64,000 bases of DNA from Halopseudomonas sabulinigri (GTDB lineage Bacteria; Pseudomonadota; Gammaproteobacteria; Pseudomonadales; Pseudomonadaceae), in assembly GCF_900105255.1 (NCBI RefSeq), contig NZ_LT629763.1, positions 496,001 through 560,000 of the forward strand, given 5' to 3'. This document shows, one piece after another, positions 1 to 9,026 of the stretch. The translations under genes were made by a program, and so were the position numbers. The notes beneath the pieces are model-generated. The model saw nothing but the letters and a program-made list of their open reading frames with translations. It was not told where the DNA came from and searched no databases. The stretch's first letter is position 1. The number at the start of each line of letters is the position of its first letter.

Positions 1-954
1 TTCGCGGATATGACCGGGATTGACGATCGCGACAGGCTCGGGCGACGTATCCGTGCACAGGTACTCAAATTAACGGGTATTCCTACCTGTGTGGGAATCG
101 CTCAGACCAAAACATTAGCCAAGCTTGCGAACCACGCCGCAAAGCGTTGGCAAAAGCATTACGGCGGCGTGATGGATATTTGCGACCCCGAGCGCCGAGA
201 CAAAGTATTGAAAGCGCTGCCAGTCAATGAAGTGTGGGGTGTGGGCCGACGGATGAACGAACACCTCACCGTCATGGGCATAAAAACCGCATGGGACCTG
301 GCACAAGCTGACGCCTGGACGCTACGCAAGCAGTTCTCGGTTGTAGTTGAGAAAACGGCCCGTGAACTACGCGGTATTTCCTGTCTGGCTTTGGAGGAGG
401 CGGCGCCGCCGAAGCAGGAAATTTGCAGTAGCCGCGCTTTCGGTGAGCGCTTATATGAAATCGAGCCTATCAGGGAAGCAGTTGCGACTTACGCCGCTCG
501 CGCATGCGAAAAGCTAAGAGCTCAGGGCTCGCTGTGTAAACGCATTCGGGTAGCGATCCGGACCGGCATGTTCAACCCTGACGAAGCGAAGTTCGCAAAG
601 GGTATCGTATGTGAGTTGCCGTACCCCTCAGACGATACCCGTTTGATCATCCGCGCTGCGCTGCAGGGATTGGAGGCGATATTCCGCCTTGGTCACGCAT
701 ACGCAAAGGCAGAGGTCATGCTTCTGGACCTCCGACAGCAGGGTGAGTTTACCGACGATTTATTCGCAGAGCTTCAGCCCGCCGCGGCTGAAAAAGTCAT
801 GAGCGTATTGGATGAGATAAATGGCCGGTGGGGTAGGGGTACGCTACGTCCCGCTCGGGTGCCGATTGCGCCTGGCTGGGGAATGAAACGAGAGCTAAAA
901 AGCCCGAGCTATACGACCAGATGGGGTCAGATTTGGAGTGCGCGGTGTAGGTGA
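1..954 (+). CDS. umuC: UmuC-like Y-family DNA polymerase (5' truncated by window)
   Basis: Translesion DNA polymerase subunit of the UmuDC/RulAB type. The reading frame is open from base 1, so the catalytic N-terminus lies outside the window and 317 residues are visible. The stretch VGIAQTKTLAKLANHAAKRW is the hallmark of UmuC. The helix-hairpin-helix/thumb segment (NEVWGVGRRM, visible residues about 75-85) and the little-finger region follow. The C-terminus keeps the conserved MKRELKSPSYTTRW, so the 3' end looks complete apart from a short divergent tail. Mobile elements often carry umuDC/rulAB copies, and this fits an island. The umuD partner would lie upstream, out of view. Certain as to family; whether it is chromosomal umuC or plasmid-type rulB cannot be told. 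Confidence 0.93.
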   Translation, partial: FADMTGIDDRDRLGRRIRAQVLKLTGIPTCVGIAQTKTLAKLANHAAKRWQKHYGGVMDICDPERRDKVLKALPVNEVWGVGRRMNEHLTVMGIKTAWDLAQADAWTLRKQFSVVVEKTARELRGISCLALEEAAPPKQEICSSRAFGERLYEIEPIREAVATYAARACEKLRAQGSLCKRIRVAIRTGMFNPDEAKFAKGIVCELPYPSDDTRLIIRAALQGLEAIFRLGHAYAKAEVMLLDLRQQGEFTDDLFAELQPAAAEKVMSVLDEINGRWGRGTLRPARVPIAPGWGMKRELKSPSYTTRWGQIWSARCR

Positions 955-1094
955 GCTGGTCGGTTTGGATTGCCGGCTAGCGGCCAAAAGTGGCCGTTAA
1001 AGACTCTATACAAAAACTGGACAGCTCACTTGATGTCTATTAGAGATCTATTGCCGTAGTATCCATGACGTATAAATCACACTCAGGGAAGCGT

Positions 1095-3992
1095 ATGACC
1101 ACCGCATTAGAAAGGACAGCTAAGCTCCAAATATTCATAGATTGGGTCAAAGAACACATTAAGGGCGACGAGAAAGGGGAGGCACAGGTATTCCTCGACC
1201 GTTTTTTCCAAGCTTTTGGCTGGTTGGGTTTGAAAGAGGCTGGTGCCGACTGCGAGGAGCGGGTCAAGAATACAACTGGTGGCACATCCTTTGCCGATTT
1301 GGTCTGGAAGCCCGTTGTGGTCATCGAGATGAAGAAGCGAGGCACCGATCTTAGCAAGCATTACAGTCAGGCATTCACATACTGGACCCGTTTAGTGCCC
1401 AACCGGCCACGTTATGCCGTCTTATGCAACTTTGACGAGTTCTGGATTTATGACTTCGAGACTCAACTCGACACGCCAGTTGACACGATAAAACTATCAG
1501 TGTTGCCTGAAAAATATGGCCCTCTGAACTTCATGTTTCCTGGAGACGTTGTGCCGGTTTTCGGTAACCACCAGGAAACTGTCACGCGCCAGGCTGCAGA
1601 CAAGTTGGCAGCATGCTTCAACTCGATGATAGCCCGAGGCGTTGATAAGCCACTAGCCCAGCGTTTTACATTACAAATGCTCATGGCGTTGTTCTCCGAA
1701 GACATCGGCCTGCTGGAAAAATACCTGGTTACACGAGTTCTTGAAGAATGTAAGAGTCCACAAGATGCTCACGACTTGCTAGGCGGACTATTCCAAGCCA
1801 TGAATGCTAAGGGCGGAGTTAACGGTGGCCGCTTCAAAGGCGTACCTTATTTTAACGGAGGCTTATTTGCAGAACCAGCCTACGTTGAGCTCGCCCATGA
1901 TGAACTGGTACTTCTTAAAGAAGCTGCTCAGTTCGACTGGTCTAAAGTCCGTCCCGAAATATTTGGGACCATTTTTGAACACTCTTTGGGTAAAGAACAA
2001 AGACATGCCTCAGGCGCGCACTTCACAAGCGCAGTGGACATCATGAAAGTTATCGGCCCAACCATTGTCACTCCCTGGACTGAACTTATCGACTCGACCA
2101 CTACTCTCAGTGGTCTACAAAAGATCTTAGCGCGTATTGAACACTTCACGGTCTTGGATCCGGCGTGTGGTAGTGGGAATTTCCTGTACGTCGCTTACAG
2201 AGAGCTCAAGAGACTAGAGGCTCGCATTTACGAGCGTATGGCAGCGGAGTTTAAAAGCGTTGATCCTCAGCAGCGCCCGTTTGGGTTCCTGTCGACCCGG
2301 AACTTTTACGGAATGGACATTAACCCCTTCGCGGTAGATATTGCAAAAGTAACAATGATGCTCGCGCAAAAGTTGAGTATTGATGAGCTTCACATCAACG
2401 AAGCTGCACTACCGTTAGATAACTTAGATAATAATTTTCGAGCGGGAGATGCCCTTATTAATCCAGACGGCTCGCGAGCGCTTTGGTTTAAGACAGATGT
2501 AATCGTAGGTAATCCCCCGTTCTTGGGGGCTAAGCTCTTAAAGCCAGTATATGGTGCGGAATACATCAACATGGTCCGACGCGCCTATCCCGAAGTCCCG
2601 GGTATGGCAGACTTCTGCATATATTGGTTCCGGCGGGCTCATGATGAGCTGCAGGAGTGCACAACAAATAATACCGTTGCTGGTCGCGCAGGCCTTGTAG
2701 GCACACAGAACATTCGAAACAACGCATCACGTGCTGGTGGTCTTGATCACATTACTGCATCAGGAACTATCATTGATGCGGTCGAAAACCAGCCTTGGTC
2801 AGGAGAGGCCAATGTACACGTGTCGATTGCTAACTGGGTAAAAACTCAGGAGAAATCAATCCTCCCAAAGGATCGGCGTCTCTGGTTTGTGATTAAGCCA
2901 TCCGCTGCAAAAAAGCGCAGACTTCGTGGAACGGGATCTGCAGCCAAGCTGTACGAGCTTGATATGCGAGACGTAGCTCACATCAGCTCGTCGCTATCGG
3001 ATCAAGTAGACGTGACAAGCGCAGAACAGCTCTCAATCAACAAAGGATTTTGCTACACCGGGCAATACCCTAGATACAACGATGGTTTTGTTCTTCTGCT
3101 CGCCGAAGGTGTGGCGATGAAGTCCGCTGCAGTTAAAAACTCGGACATTATCCACCTGTTCGCAGGAGGAGATGAGTTGCTTGAGAATGGGAAACCGGAG
3201 CGATACGTAATCGACTTCCAGACCCGGTCCATTCTTGAAGCGCAGGCGTATACGCAGCCTTACAATTATGTGAGGGCAAAGGTGCTCCCTTATGTTCAGG
3301 AACTAGCAGACAAAGAAAGAGAAAGAACGAAAAAAGATAGGGGGCAAGACCAGGGATGGTTGAACACATGGTGGCGGCACTTTCGGGACCGCCCTGAACT
3401 TGTGCGAAAAATAGGAAGCATACCTCGATATTTAGCATGCTCTCGAGTGACCAAACGGCCGATATTTATGTTCTTATCATCAAAGATTAGGCCAAGCGAT
3501 GCCTTGTCATGTTTTCCTTTAGATGATGATTATAGTTTCGGAATATTACAGTCGCAAGCCCACTATACGTGGTTCCATGCGAAATGCTCGAATATGAAAT
3601 CAGATCCGCGCTACACCTCGAATTCTATATTTGGCACATTCCCTTGGCCTCAGACGCCAAGTAGTAAGCAAATTTATGAGGTCGCTGCCGCGGCGCGGGT
3701 CCTGCAAGAAGTCCGATCCAATTCTGCAAAAGAGGGCATAGGTTTAAGAGCTCTCTACCGCACCTTAGACCTTGCCGGTAAAAACCCTCTGAAAGAGGCA
3801 CATGCTTGGTTGGACATCGTAGTGCTCAAGGCTTACGGCTTCTCTAACAAAAAAGACCTTCGGCAACAGCTACTTGATTTGAACTTTCAGGTTGCCAATA
3901 ACATAGCTGAAGGTCTTCCAGTAACTTGCCCAGGTATTCCCGCTAGTTATCCGAGCCCAAACGAGCTGGTGTCAGCTGATTGTTTTCTGTAA
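1095..3992 (+). CDS. MmeI-like Type IIL restriction-modification enzyme
   Basis: Single-chain enzyme of 965 aa that should both methylate and cut DNA, as the MmeI family does (about 900-1000 aa). The N-terminal nuclease shows D68 in FADLVW followed by the E78-x-K80 of VVIEMKK, a PD-(D/E)XK site. A helical spacer holds FNGGLF and IFEHSLG. The methyltransferase has SAM motif I LDPACGSGNF (about residue 354) and catalytic motif NPPF (about 473), an N6-adenine type. The C-terminal third is the target-recognition domain. I place the start at ATG 1095 rather than 1065: AGGGAAG sits just upstream of 1095 and the family begins there. No separate specificity or restriction gene is adjacent, as expected for a stand-alone system. 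The frame is open with all motifs, so it is probably functional. Confidence 0.93.
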   Translation: MTTALERTAKLQIFIDWVKEHIKGDEKGEAQVFLDRFFQAFGWLGLKEAGADCEERVKNTTGGTSFADLVWKPVVVIEMKKRGTDLSKHYSQAFTYWTRLVPNRPRYAVLCNFDEFWIYDFETQLDTPVDTIKLSVLPEKYGPLNFMFPGDVVPVFGNHQETVTRQAADKLAACFNSMIARGVDKPLAQRFTLQMLMALFSEDIGLLEKYLVTRVLEECKSPQDAHDLLGGLFQAMNAKGGVNGGRFKGVPYFNGGLFAEPAYVELAHDELVLLKEAAQFDWSKVRPEIFGTIFEHSLGKEQRHASGAHFTSAVDIMKVIGPTIVTPWTELIDSTTTLSGLQKILARIEHFTVLDPACGSGNFLYVAYRELKRLEARIYERMAAEFKSVDPQQRPFGFLSTRNFYGMDINPFAVDIAKVTMMLAQKLSIDELHINEAALPLDNLDNNFRAGDALINPDGSRALWFKTDVIVGNPPFLGAKLLKPVYGAEYINMVRRAYPEVPGMADFCIYWFRRAHDELQECTTNNTVAGRAGLVGTQNIRNNASRAGGLDHITASGTIIDAVENQPWSGEANVHVSIANWVKTQEKSILPKDRRLWFVIKPSAAKKRRLRGTGSAAKLYELDMRDVAHISSSLSDQVDVTSAEQLSINKGFCYTGQYPRYNDGFVLLLAEGVAMKSAAVKNSDIIHLFAGGDELLENGKPERYVIDFQTRSILEAQAYTQPYNYVRAKVLPYVQELADKERERTKKDRGQDQGWLNTWWRHFRDRPELVRKIGSIPRYLACSRVTKRPIFMFLSSKIRPSDALSCFPLDDDYSFGILQSQAHYTWFHAKCSNMKSDPRYTSNSIFGTFPWPQTPSSKQIYEVAAAARVLQEVRSNSAKEGIGLRALYRTLDLAGKNPLKEAHAWLDIVVLKAYGFSNKKDLRQQLLDLNFQVANNIAEGLPVTCPGIPASYPSPNELVSADCFL

Positions 3993-4247
3993 TTGGAGTA
4001 GTTTTTCGTTAAACACCTTCGAGGAAAAAAACAGCCCACTAATATAGGTCCACTAGGGGGGCTGGATCGCCCCTCGGGGTCGGTAGAAAGTCGATGACCA
4101 CAAATGGCCGCCACCTCCCCGTCGGGTAGCGGCGGGTTAGCTCCGAATGAAAGCCCGGCCTCTCTGATTAAGGCTGCAATGTAGCTAATTGGGTGAGTAT
4201 GAAGTATTTGTATAGCCAGTTTTTGGTTGGGAGAGCAGGGGGGGCAA

Positions 4248-4745
4248 TTGCAATATTGGATTGAGCTTCAGACACTTTACACCCACTCAAGGTACTTGGA
4301 ACTTTATCAGCTCCGGTCGGGAAATATTGAACGAATGATCGGAATAGTATTGGCTATGACATCCTCTGTGAGCATCGGTGGCTGGGCGATCTGGAGGGAA
4401 TACGCGTTTACATGGGCTGTTTTAATCATAGCCAGCCAAGTCGTGTCGGTCATTTACAAATTTCTGCCTTTTAAATCTCGAATAAAGCCGCTGAGCTCTG
4501 TCGGTAGCGAGCTTTCTGTGCTCGTGGATGGTGCTGAGCACCAATCGTTAGAAGTGGCTTTCGGCATGATGCCAGAGCAAGAAATAAATGATTTGCGCTT
4601 CTCTATTCGAGCCAAAAAAACTGCAATCATGAAATCGGCATTTTCCGGTATGGCACTCCCGGAGAACACTCAGCTGATGAGAAAGGCTGAGCAACGAATG
4701 AGTGCTTATTTCAAGAGTCATTATCCGGAGCTAAATCATGACTGA
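4248..4745 (+). CDS. SLATT-like two-helix membrane protein
   Basis: A 165-aa protein with two predicted transmembrane helices (about residues 30-49 and 53-73) close to the N-terminus and a cytoplasmic helical tail of about 90 residues. This layout and the sequence style match SLATT-type effectors, predicted pore-forming subunits often found beside nucleotide-second-messenger or other conflict systems. The family call is by resemblance only. The start is uncertain: TTG 4248 follows a G-rich Shine-Dalgarno-like run, while an in-frame TTG at 4227 lacks one. The stop overlaps the start of the following proline-rich ORF by 8 nt, implying translational coupling. No nucleotidyltransferase or nuclease partner is visible beside it. 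Confidence 0.72.
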   Translation: MQYWIELQTLYTHSRYLELYQLRSGNIERMIGIVLAMTSSVSIGGWAIWREYAFTWAVLIIASQVVSVIYKFLPFKSRIKPLSSVGSELSVLVDGAEHQSLEVAFGMMPEQEINDLRFSIRAKKTAIMKSAFSGMALPENTQLMRKAEQRMSAYFKSHYPELNHD

Positions 4746-4866
4746 CAAAACCCCTCCCCCAAAAACTCCTCCGCATGGTCGTCCAATCCAAACAAATGAT
4801 CGAGGTCTACCACCTGTTCAAAATAGTTTGCCGATGCCTAAAGTTGTTCCTCCTAGAAAGGGCTAA
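4738..4866 (+). CDS. 42-aa proline-rich small protein overlapping the SLATT-like gene
   Basis: Short ORF, ATG to TAA, 42 codons plus stop. It begins MTDKTPPPKTPPHGRP and ends VVPPRKG, with about a quarter of its residues proline and several lysines and arginines. It starts 8 nt inside the end of the upstream membrane-protein gene (ATGACTGA overlap). Such overlap, plus a composition unlike random reading of this A+T-rich DNA, argues that it is translated. No signal peptide or membrane segment is seen. A proline-rich basic peptide could be a partner, regulator or anchor for the membrane protein, but its role is unknown. Confidence 0.6.
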   Translation: MTDKTPPPKTPPHGRPIQTNDRGLPPVQNSLPMPKVVPPRKG

Positions 4867-5116
4867 CACGGAACTCCGGAATCAATAGCAAAGGCGTACC
4901 CTCGAGCGACTAGATCATGCAGGTTAATAGGAACGGCCAATATTCAGTATGACCCTAGGTCATGGCAGGAGACGGATTTGTTTATATGACTGAGTGAAAA
5001 TCTGCTTTTCGCCGGGAGACACCTGTCGCGATCGGCTGAAATCGGCCAGAGGCGGACCTCTACAGCTTGTGAGAGAATCGGAGTCAGGTTACCGACGCTA
5101 GAGCAGACTCTCTTTT

Positions 5117-6646
5117 ATGGAATTAAATCGCCCAACTCCCTATGACATCGCATGTCATTTCTGCGTCAGCACCATTAGCGGCGCAACCATTCCCGCTACT
5201 CGCCTGAGCAATATCCTCGAAAGAATATTTCGCGGGCAGCCCCTCACCTTATTGTCGCTGAACTATTTGCGGCAGCAGAACCTCAATGAGCTTTATCAAC
5301 TGGCGACTGGTCAGATCACCTATGAAGCCTTCATTGCAGCTTTGGATCCGGTCTTAGTAGCTCGTGAGCAGGCTGCCAAAGCGGAAAACCAAACTCGGAC
5401 GGCGGAGCGTTTAGCCCAAGAACGCGCGTGGCATATTGATGCCCAACGTGAGATCGAAGCCGCAAAGGTTGCTCGCAATGAACGCGCTGCAGCGCAGAAG
5501 GCTCAGTCCGATCATGAGCGCAAGGCTGCTGATGCAGCTCGCATCGCCTATGAATCTGCATGGGCAGTGCAATGCAACCATAATCGTGAAGCGGCGGCCG
5601 CGACGTACCGAACTCGTATGCGCGAACCCAATTACACGCCCCCGACGCCGCGAGACATTGCCCGTCACTTCCGAGTGGACCACCCTACGGCGATTATTTC
5701 GCCGTTTAGCAATGTTCTGGAAGCACTCTATCAAGGGCGTCCGCTTGCAGCAGCCTATCTCAACTATCTCAAGATCAAAGGGTTTACCCGGCTGTATGAA
5801 CTGGCCATTGGCCAAGCCACCTACGAATCCTATATTTCAGAGATCGATGCAGCTGAGGTCGCACGGATGGTTGCAGAAGCAGCTCGCCTTAAACAGACCG
5901 AAGCAGAAATACTGCGGCGCGAGGCTGCCGAGGTCGCCCGCATTGCCCGCGAAAGCGATCCGGCATACATCCTGCGCAGGAAATACGGTATTTTCACCAT
6001 TGCTCAGTCTTCATTGCCACGGATGATGGCCATCCTCCAGAACATCGACTCCGGTAACCGACTGGCTGATGAAGACTTCGTTTGGCTTAACACTGAGGTC
6101 CGAGAGCATTTCACTGAGGAGCTGCGGAAGACATACCACCTGCGCGAAGCTGAATTCTGCGGTAATGAGTACCGCCGCACCCTGGACCCGTGGAAAGCCA
6201 TCAACGCCAGTGGCCACTTTCGAAAGTGCGACCAGCCAGAGTCGGCACTCGAACTACTCGCCAGCGTACCGAGCAACCGCTTCAAACACCCCAAAATCCA
6301 CTCAGCTATGTGCACCACCCGCGGCGGAGTCATGCGCGACTTAGGCCGACGTAACGAAGCTCTTCAGTTCGGTAAACAGGGGCATGAGTTACAGCCCCGT
6401 AACTTCCGTCCATGCACTCTGCTAGGCGCTGTATACGTAGAGCTAGGCAACTTTGTAGATGGGCATGGCTGGTACGCAAAGGCAGAGGAGCGCGGTGCTA
6501 GCACACAGAGCATCGACACCGAACTACGAGGCATCTTCCTTCGGGCTGATAAGTCCAGGCGCGAGACTATGAGAGCCGCCTTATTGGCAAAAGATCCGAT
6601 CCGCTACCGCTGGGTGAAGAACAAAAAGTATGGTAGTGATTCGTAG
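5117..6646 (+). CDS. Repeat/coiled-coil/TPR protein of unknown function
   Basis: A 509-aa protein I do not recognise by name. A module of about 70 residues occurs at 6-77 and again at 176-245 with clear identity (PTP.DIA.HF..., LNYL, LYQLATGQ.TYE versus LYELAIGQATYE); a weaker third copy spans about 288-341. The modules are separated by alanine-, arginine- and glutamate-rich stretches (78-165, 246-282) that should form long coiled coils. The last 150 residues look TPR-like (ALELLASVPSNRF, RRNEALQFGKQGHELQP), suggesting a protein-binding scaffold. No signal peptide. It stands alone, 250 nt after the SLATT pair, with no convincing Shine-Dalgarno sequence. Function unknown. Confidence 0.8.
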   Translation: MELNRPTPYDIACHFCVSTISGATIPATRLSNILERIFRGQPLTLLSLNYLRQQNLNELYQLATGQITYEAFIAALDPVLVAREQAAKAENQTRTAERLAQERAWHIDAQREIEAAKVARNERAAAQKAQSDHERKAADAARIAYESAWAVQCNHNREAAAATYRTRMREPNYTPPTPRDIARHFRVDHPTAIISPFSNVLEALYQGRPLAAAYLNYLKIKGFTRLYELAIGQATYESYISEIDAAEVARMVAEAARLKQTEAEILRREAAEVARIARESDPAYILRRKYGIFTIAQSSLPRMMAILQNIDSGNRLADEDFVWLNTEVREHFTEELRKTYHLREAEFCGNEYRRTLDPWKAINASGHFRKCDQPESALELLASVPSNRFKHPKIHSAMCTTRGGVMRDLGRRNEALQFGKQGHELQPRNFRPCTLLGAVYVELGNFVDGHGWYAKAEERGASTQSIDTELRGIFLRADKSRRETMRAALLAKDPIRYRWVKNKKYGSDS

Positions 6647-6683
6647 TTGATATTTCCAAAATTCAAATCAGAAGCGGATATTC

Positions 6684-7417
6684 ATGGAAGAGATAACACT
6701 GGTTGAGATGTATCGTGAAGCGTTGGTGGATATAGAGCCACGGTTTTTGACGATAGGTGACAAGGAAGGGTTGTCGGGACTGTTTCTTCCTAGCATGCCT
6801 CAGGGTTATGCGACAGCCAAAAACAAGGTGATGGTGGTAGGTCGTGAGACGCGGACGTGGAAAGTAAGCTTGCCAACAGACGATCAAAGCTTCTTCCACG
6901 GCTATGTTGACGCTGCAATGGATACCCATCGGAAGCATTTACTCGGCGAGTGGGGAAAAACCAATAGCCGCGGTCGGTCATTTTTTAATTTTGTTCGCGA
7001 TGTAAAACCAAGACAGGGCTGGAAGGACTTATTTATTCCAATTTACTGTGTTACTCGTGGAAAAGAAAAAGTCCTCTTAACTGCACTGATCTGAAGGTCA
7101 TCACACTCTATTCAGAGCGTTTGCTTAAGGCGCAAATCAGGTTTTTTCAGCCAGATATCATCGTTTTCGCAAACGGTATCGCTTCGGCTGCCGTAAGGAG
7201 GAGTTTTTTTCCAGTCAAAGGTAATAATAATGTCAGTTTCAATGGTCGAGACTATTCCAACCTGGGTGTTAGAAAGCACCACCTGTGGTCATTCGATTTG
7301 GAGGCCGGACTTGATCGGCGTATTCTGTGCTATCGAATCCATCATCCCTCGGCACGCGCACCTGAGGCGGTCCAAGCACGTAAATTTTTGCTGGACTTGT
7401 TGCCCGACCAGGGCTAA
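6684..7417 (+). pseudogene. Uracil-DNA-glycosylase-superfamily-like gene, frameshifted
   Basis: Frame 1 (from ATG 6684) gives a 136-aa product ending at 7094 with VMVVGRET near residue 50, a motif style of the UDG superfamily. Frame 2 continues the same protein: read from about 7034 it gives YSNLLCYSWKRKSPLN and then a C-terminal part with QPDIIVFANG and CYRIHHPSARAP, where HPSA matches the second UDG catalytic motif. A one-base slip in the run TTATTTATTCC (about 7029-7039) would join WKDLF to YSNLL and restore about 240 residues. Either the gene is broken or this is a sequencing error. The family call rests on the two motifs only. The gene follows the repeat/TPR gene by 37 nt. Confidence 0.65.
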
Positions 7418-7849
7418 CGCAGTAAAGCCCGCAAACTTCAGCTCAATTCTGTCTGAAAGCGCGACATGAGCTGTCGCTGTGCATCTCTTGGACTTACCCC
7501 CGATACGCATGCCCCCCAGCCTCAAATGTAAGCCCTTTCAAATTCCTCCGGGCTGACCTCCCAGGTCTGATTGATCTCAGGCAAAGTAGGGTTAGATAAA
7601 AATTAATCCCTGTTTACGGTGCAATATTTACTAAATCCTAACCATTTCGATAACCGCCCTTGAGCGTCCAAGTCTGGGTGGTTACCGACCGCCACAATGT
7701 CGGATCGCGTGCCATTGCCCTCAGGTCTTATGCGGTCCAAAGCTGGCCGGAATAGGACGCTTGGCTTTAATGACAGTCAGGTCTCTGGCTGGTCGGCACT
7801 GCTTGCACAGCCGTACAATGGCCGGCTAATTTACACATTAAGCGGACCT
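7418..7849. other. Intergenic stretch, no gene recognised
   Basis: About 430 bases between the glycosylase-like pseudogene and the endonuclease gene. I see no coherent coding frame, no convincing promoter and no strong hairpin. The in-frame extension of the endonuclease ORF back to 7697 is rejected because its signal peptide starts at 7850. Confidence 0.5.
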
Positions 7850-8806
7850 ATGAAGCAGTTCTTCTCTGCATTATTTGCTTTTCTCCTGATTTCATCGCAC
7901 GCGCTGGCCGCAGCTCCAACCAGCTTTTCAGCCGCCAAGGCGATAGCCAAGCGGGATATTTTCTTCGATCAAGCTTCTAGTGTGCAGGGCGATCTTTATT
8001 GCGGGTGTCGTTGGGAGTGGGTTGGCAGATCAGGCGGTAGAATTGATGCTACGTCATGCGGCTATGAGACGAGAGCCCAGCAGACACGAGCTGAGCGGAT
8101 CGAATGGGAGCACATTGTTCCCGCTTGGACCTTAGGTCATCAGCGTCAGTGCTGGCAGAGTGGAGGTCGCAGAAACTGCATCGCGGATGATCCGGTGTTC
8201 CGAGCGATGGAAGCTGATTTGTTCAACATCTACCCATCGGTGGGAGAGGTAAACGCCGACCGTAGTAACTTCCAGTTCGGCATGGTCCGCGATGACTCTC
8301 CTCAATACGGAGCCTGCCCGACAAAAGTTGACTTTAAGGGGCGTGCTGCAGAACCCAGAGACCAAGTAAAAGGGCTCGTTGCCCGCGTCTCATTCTACAT
8401 GCATGATCGCTACGGTCTGAACATGTCACGTCAGCAACAGCAACTGCTAATGGCGTGGGACCGTCAGTACCCGGTCTCTGAATGGGAGAAGAGCTGGAGT
8501 AACCGCACGGCCACGGTCATGGGCCATCCGAATCCATTCGTCAGCGGTGAGCGCTCTTGGGCGCTTGGCCATACCCCGTCTCGTGAGGGAATGGTAACTC
8601 CTATTCCAAGGGCTTCACGTACTACGGTATCCGCATCTTCGGCCGCGGTGAATGGCGTCATCATCGGCAACCGAAACAGCAAGGTTTATCATCTGCCGCA
8701 CGGATGCCCTAGCTATGATCGAGTGTCTGCGCAAAATCGAGTTCCTTTTAAATCGGAACCCGAAGCCGCTTCGGCGGGGTATCGTAAGGCGGGAAATTGT
8801 CGCTAG
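7850..8806 (+). CDS. Secreted endonuclease I family nuclease with C-terminal Ada-like zinc module
   Basis: A 318-aa protein starting with a classic Sec signal peptide (MKQFFSALFAFLL...ALAA, cut near residue 21), so it acts in the periplasm or outside. Residues 22-235 are an EndA/Vvn-type non-specific nuclease: the His-Me-finger motif EWEHIVP (H88), eight or so cysteines, and the metal-binding NIYPSVGEVNADRSN. The last 50 residues (GNRNSKVYHLPHGCPSY ... GYRKAGNC) resemble the metal-binding domain of Ada proteins, found as an add-on in several secreted nucleases. ATG 7850 is chosen because the signal peptide begins there. In an island it may degrade incoming or environmental DNA. Confidence 0.9.
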   Translation: MKQFFSALFAFLLISSHALAAAPTSFSAAKAIAKRDIFFDQASSVQGDLYCGCRWEWVGRSGGRIDATSCGYETRAQQTRAERIEWEHIVPAWTLGHQRQCWQSGGRRNCIADDPVFRAMEADLFNIYPSVGEVNADRSNFQFGMVRDDSPQYGACPTKVDFKGRAAEPRDQVKGLVARVSFYMHDRYGLNMSRQQQQLLMAWDRQYPVSEWEKSWSNRTATVMGHPNPFVSGERSWALGHTPSREGMVTPIPRASRTTVSASSAAVNGVIIGNRNSKVYHLPHGCPSYDRVSAQNRVPFKSEPEAASAGYRKAGNCR

Positions 8807-8824
8807 GTTTTGAAAGGGATTAAC

Positions 8825-9026
8825 GATTTGATCAGTTGCAGTTCTTCATTACTTAAGTCACCTACCGGTCGGTCTACCTCTTAAACCATTTCCTGACCAA
8901 TGCAGGCATCAGCACAAACGGAAAACGGTCTGAACGTCGACAAAGGCTTGTTATTGGCGCCGGCCGCAATTTCCCAGCCATCTGTATCCCTGAGCGTTCT
9001 GTCTGCACCTCATCAGGTCCCAGACA
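8825..9026 (-). pseudogene. Degenerate copy of the unknown gene at 10595-11010
   Basis: The minus strand here aligns base by base with 10760-11010: shared stretches include GATCAGTTGCAGTTCTT, ACCGGTCGGTC / GCCGGTCGGTC and CAGCCATCTGTATCCCTG versus CAGCCAACTGTATCCCTG. The frame matching the other copy (…RDTDGWEI…) is interrupted by stop codons and ends early. It directly follows the antitoxin-like gene (stop at 9027), so the original arrangement was probably a two-gene operon. Product unknown. Confidence 0.6.

Noticed and set aside
7697-7849. N-terminal extension of the endonuclease I gene
   Set aside because: It would bury the signal peptide that starts exactly at 7850.
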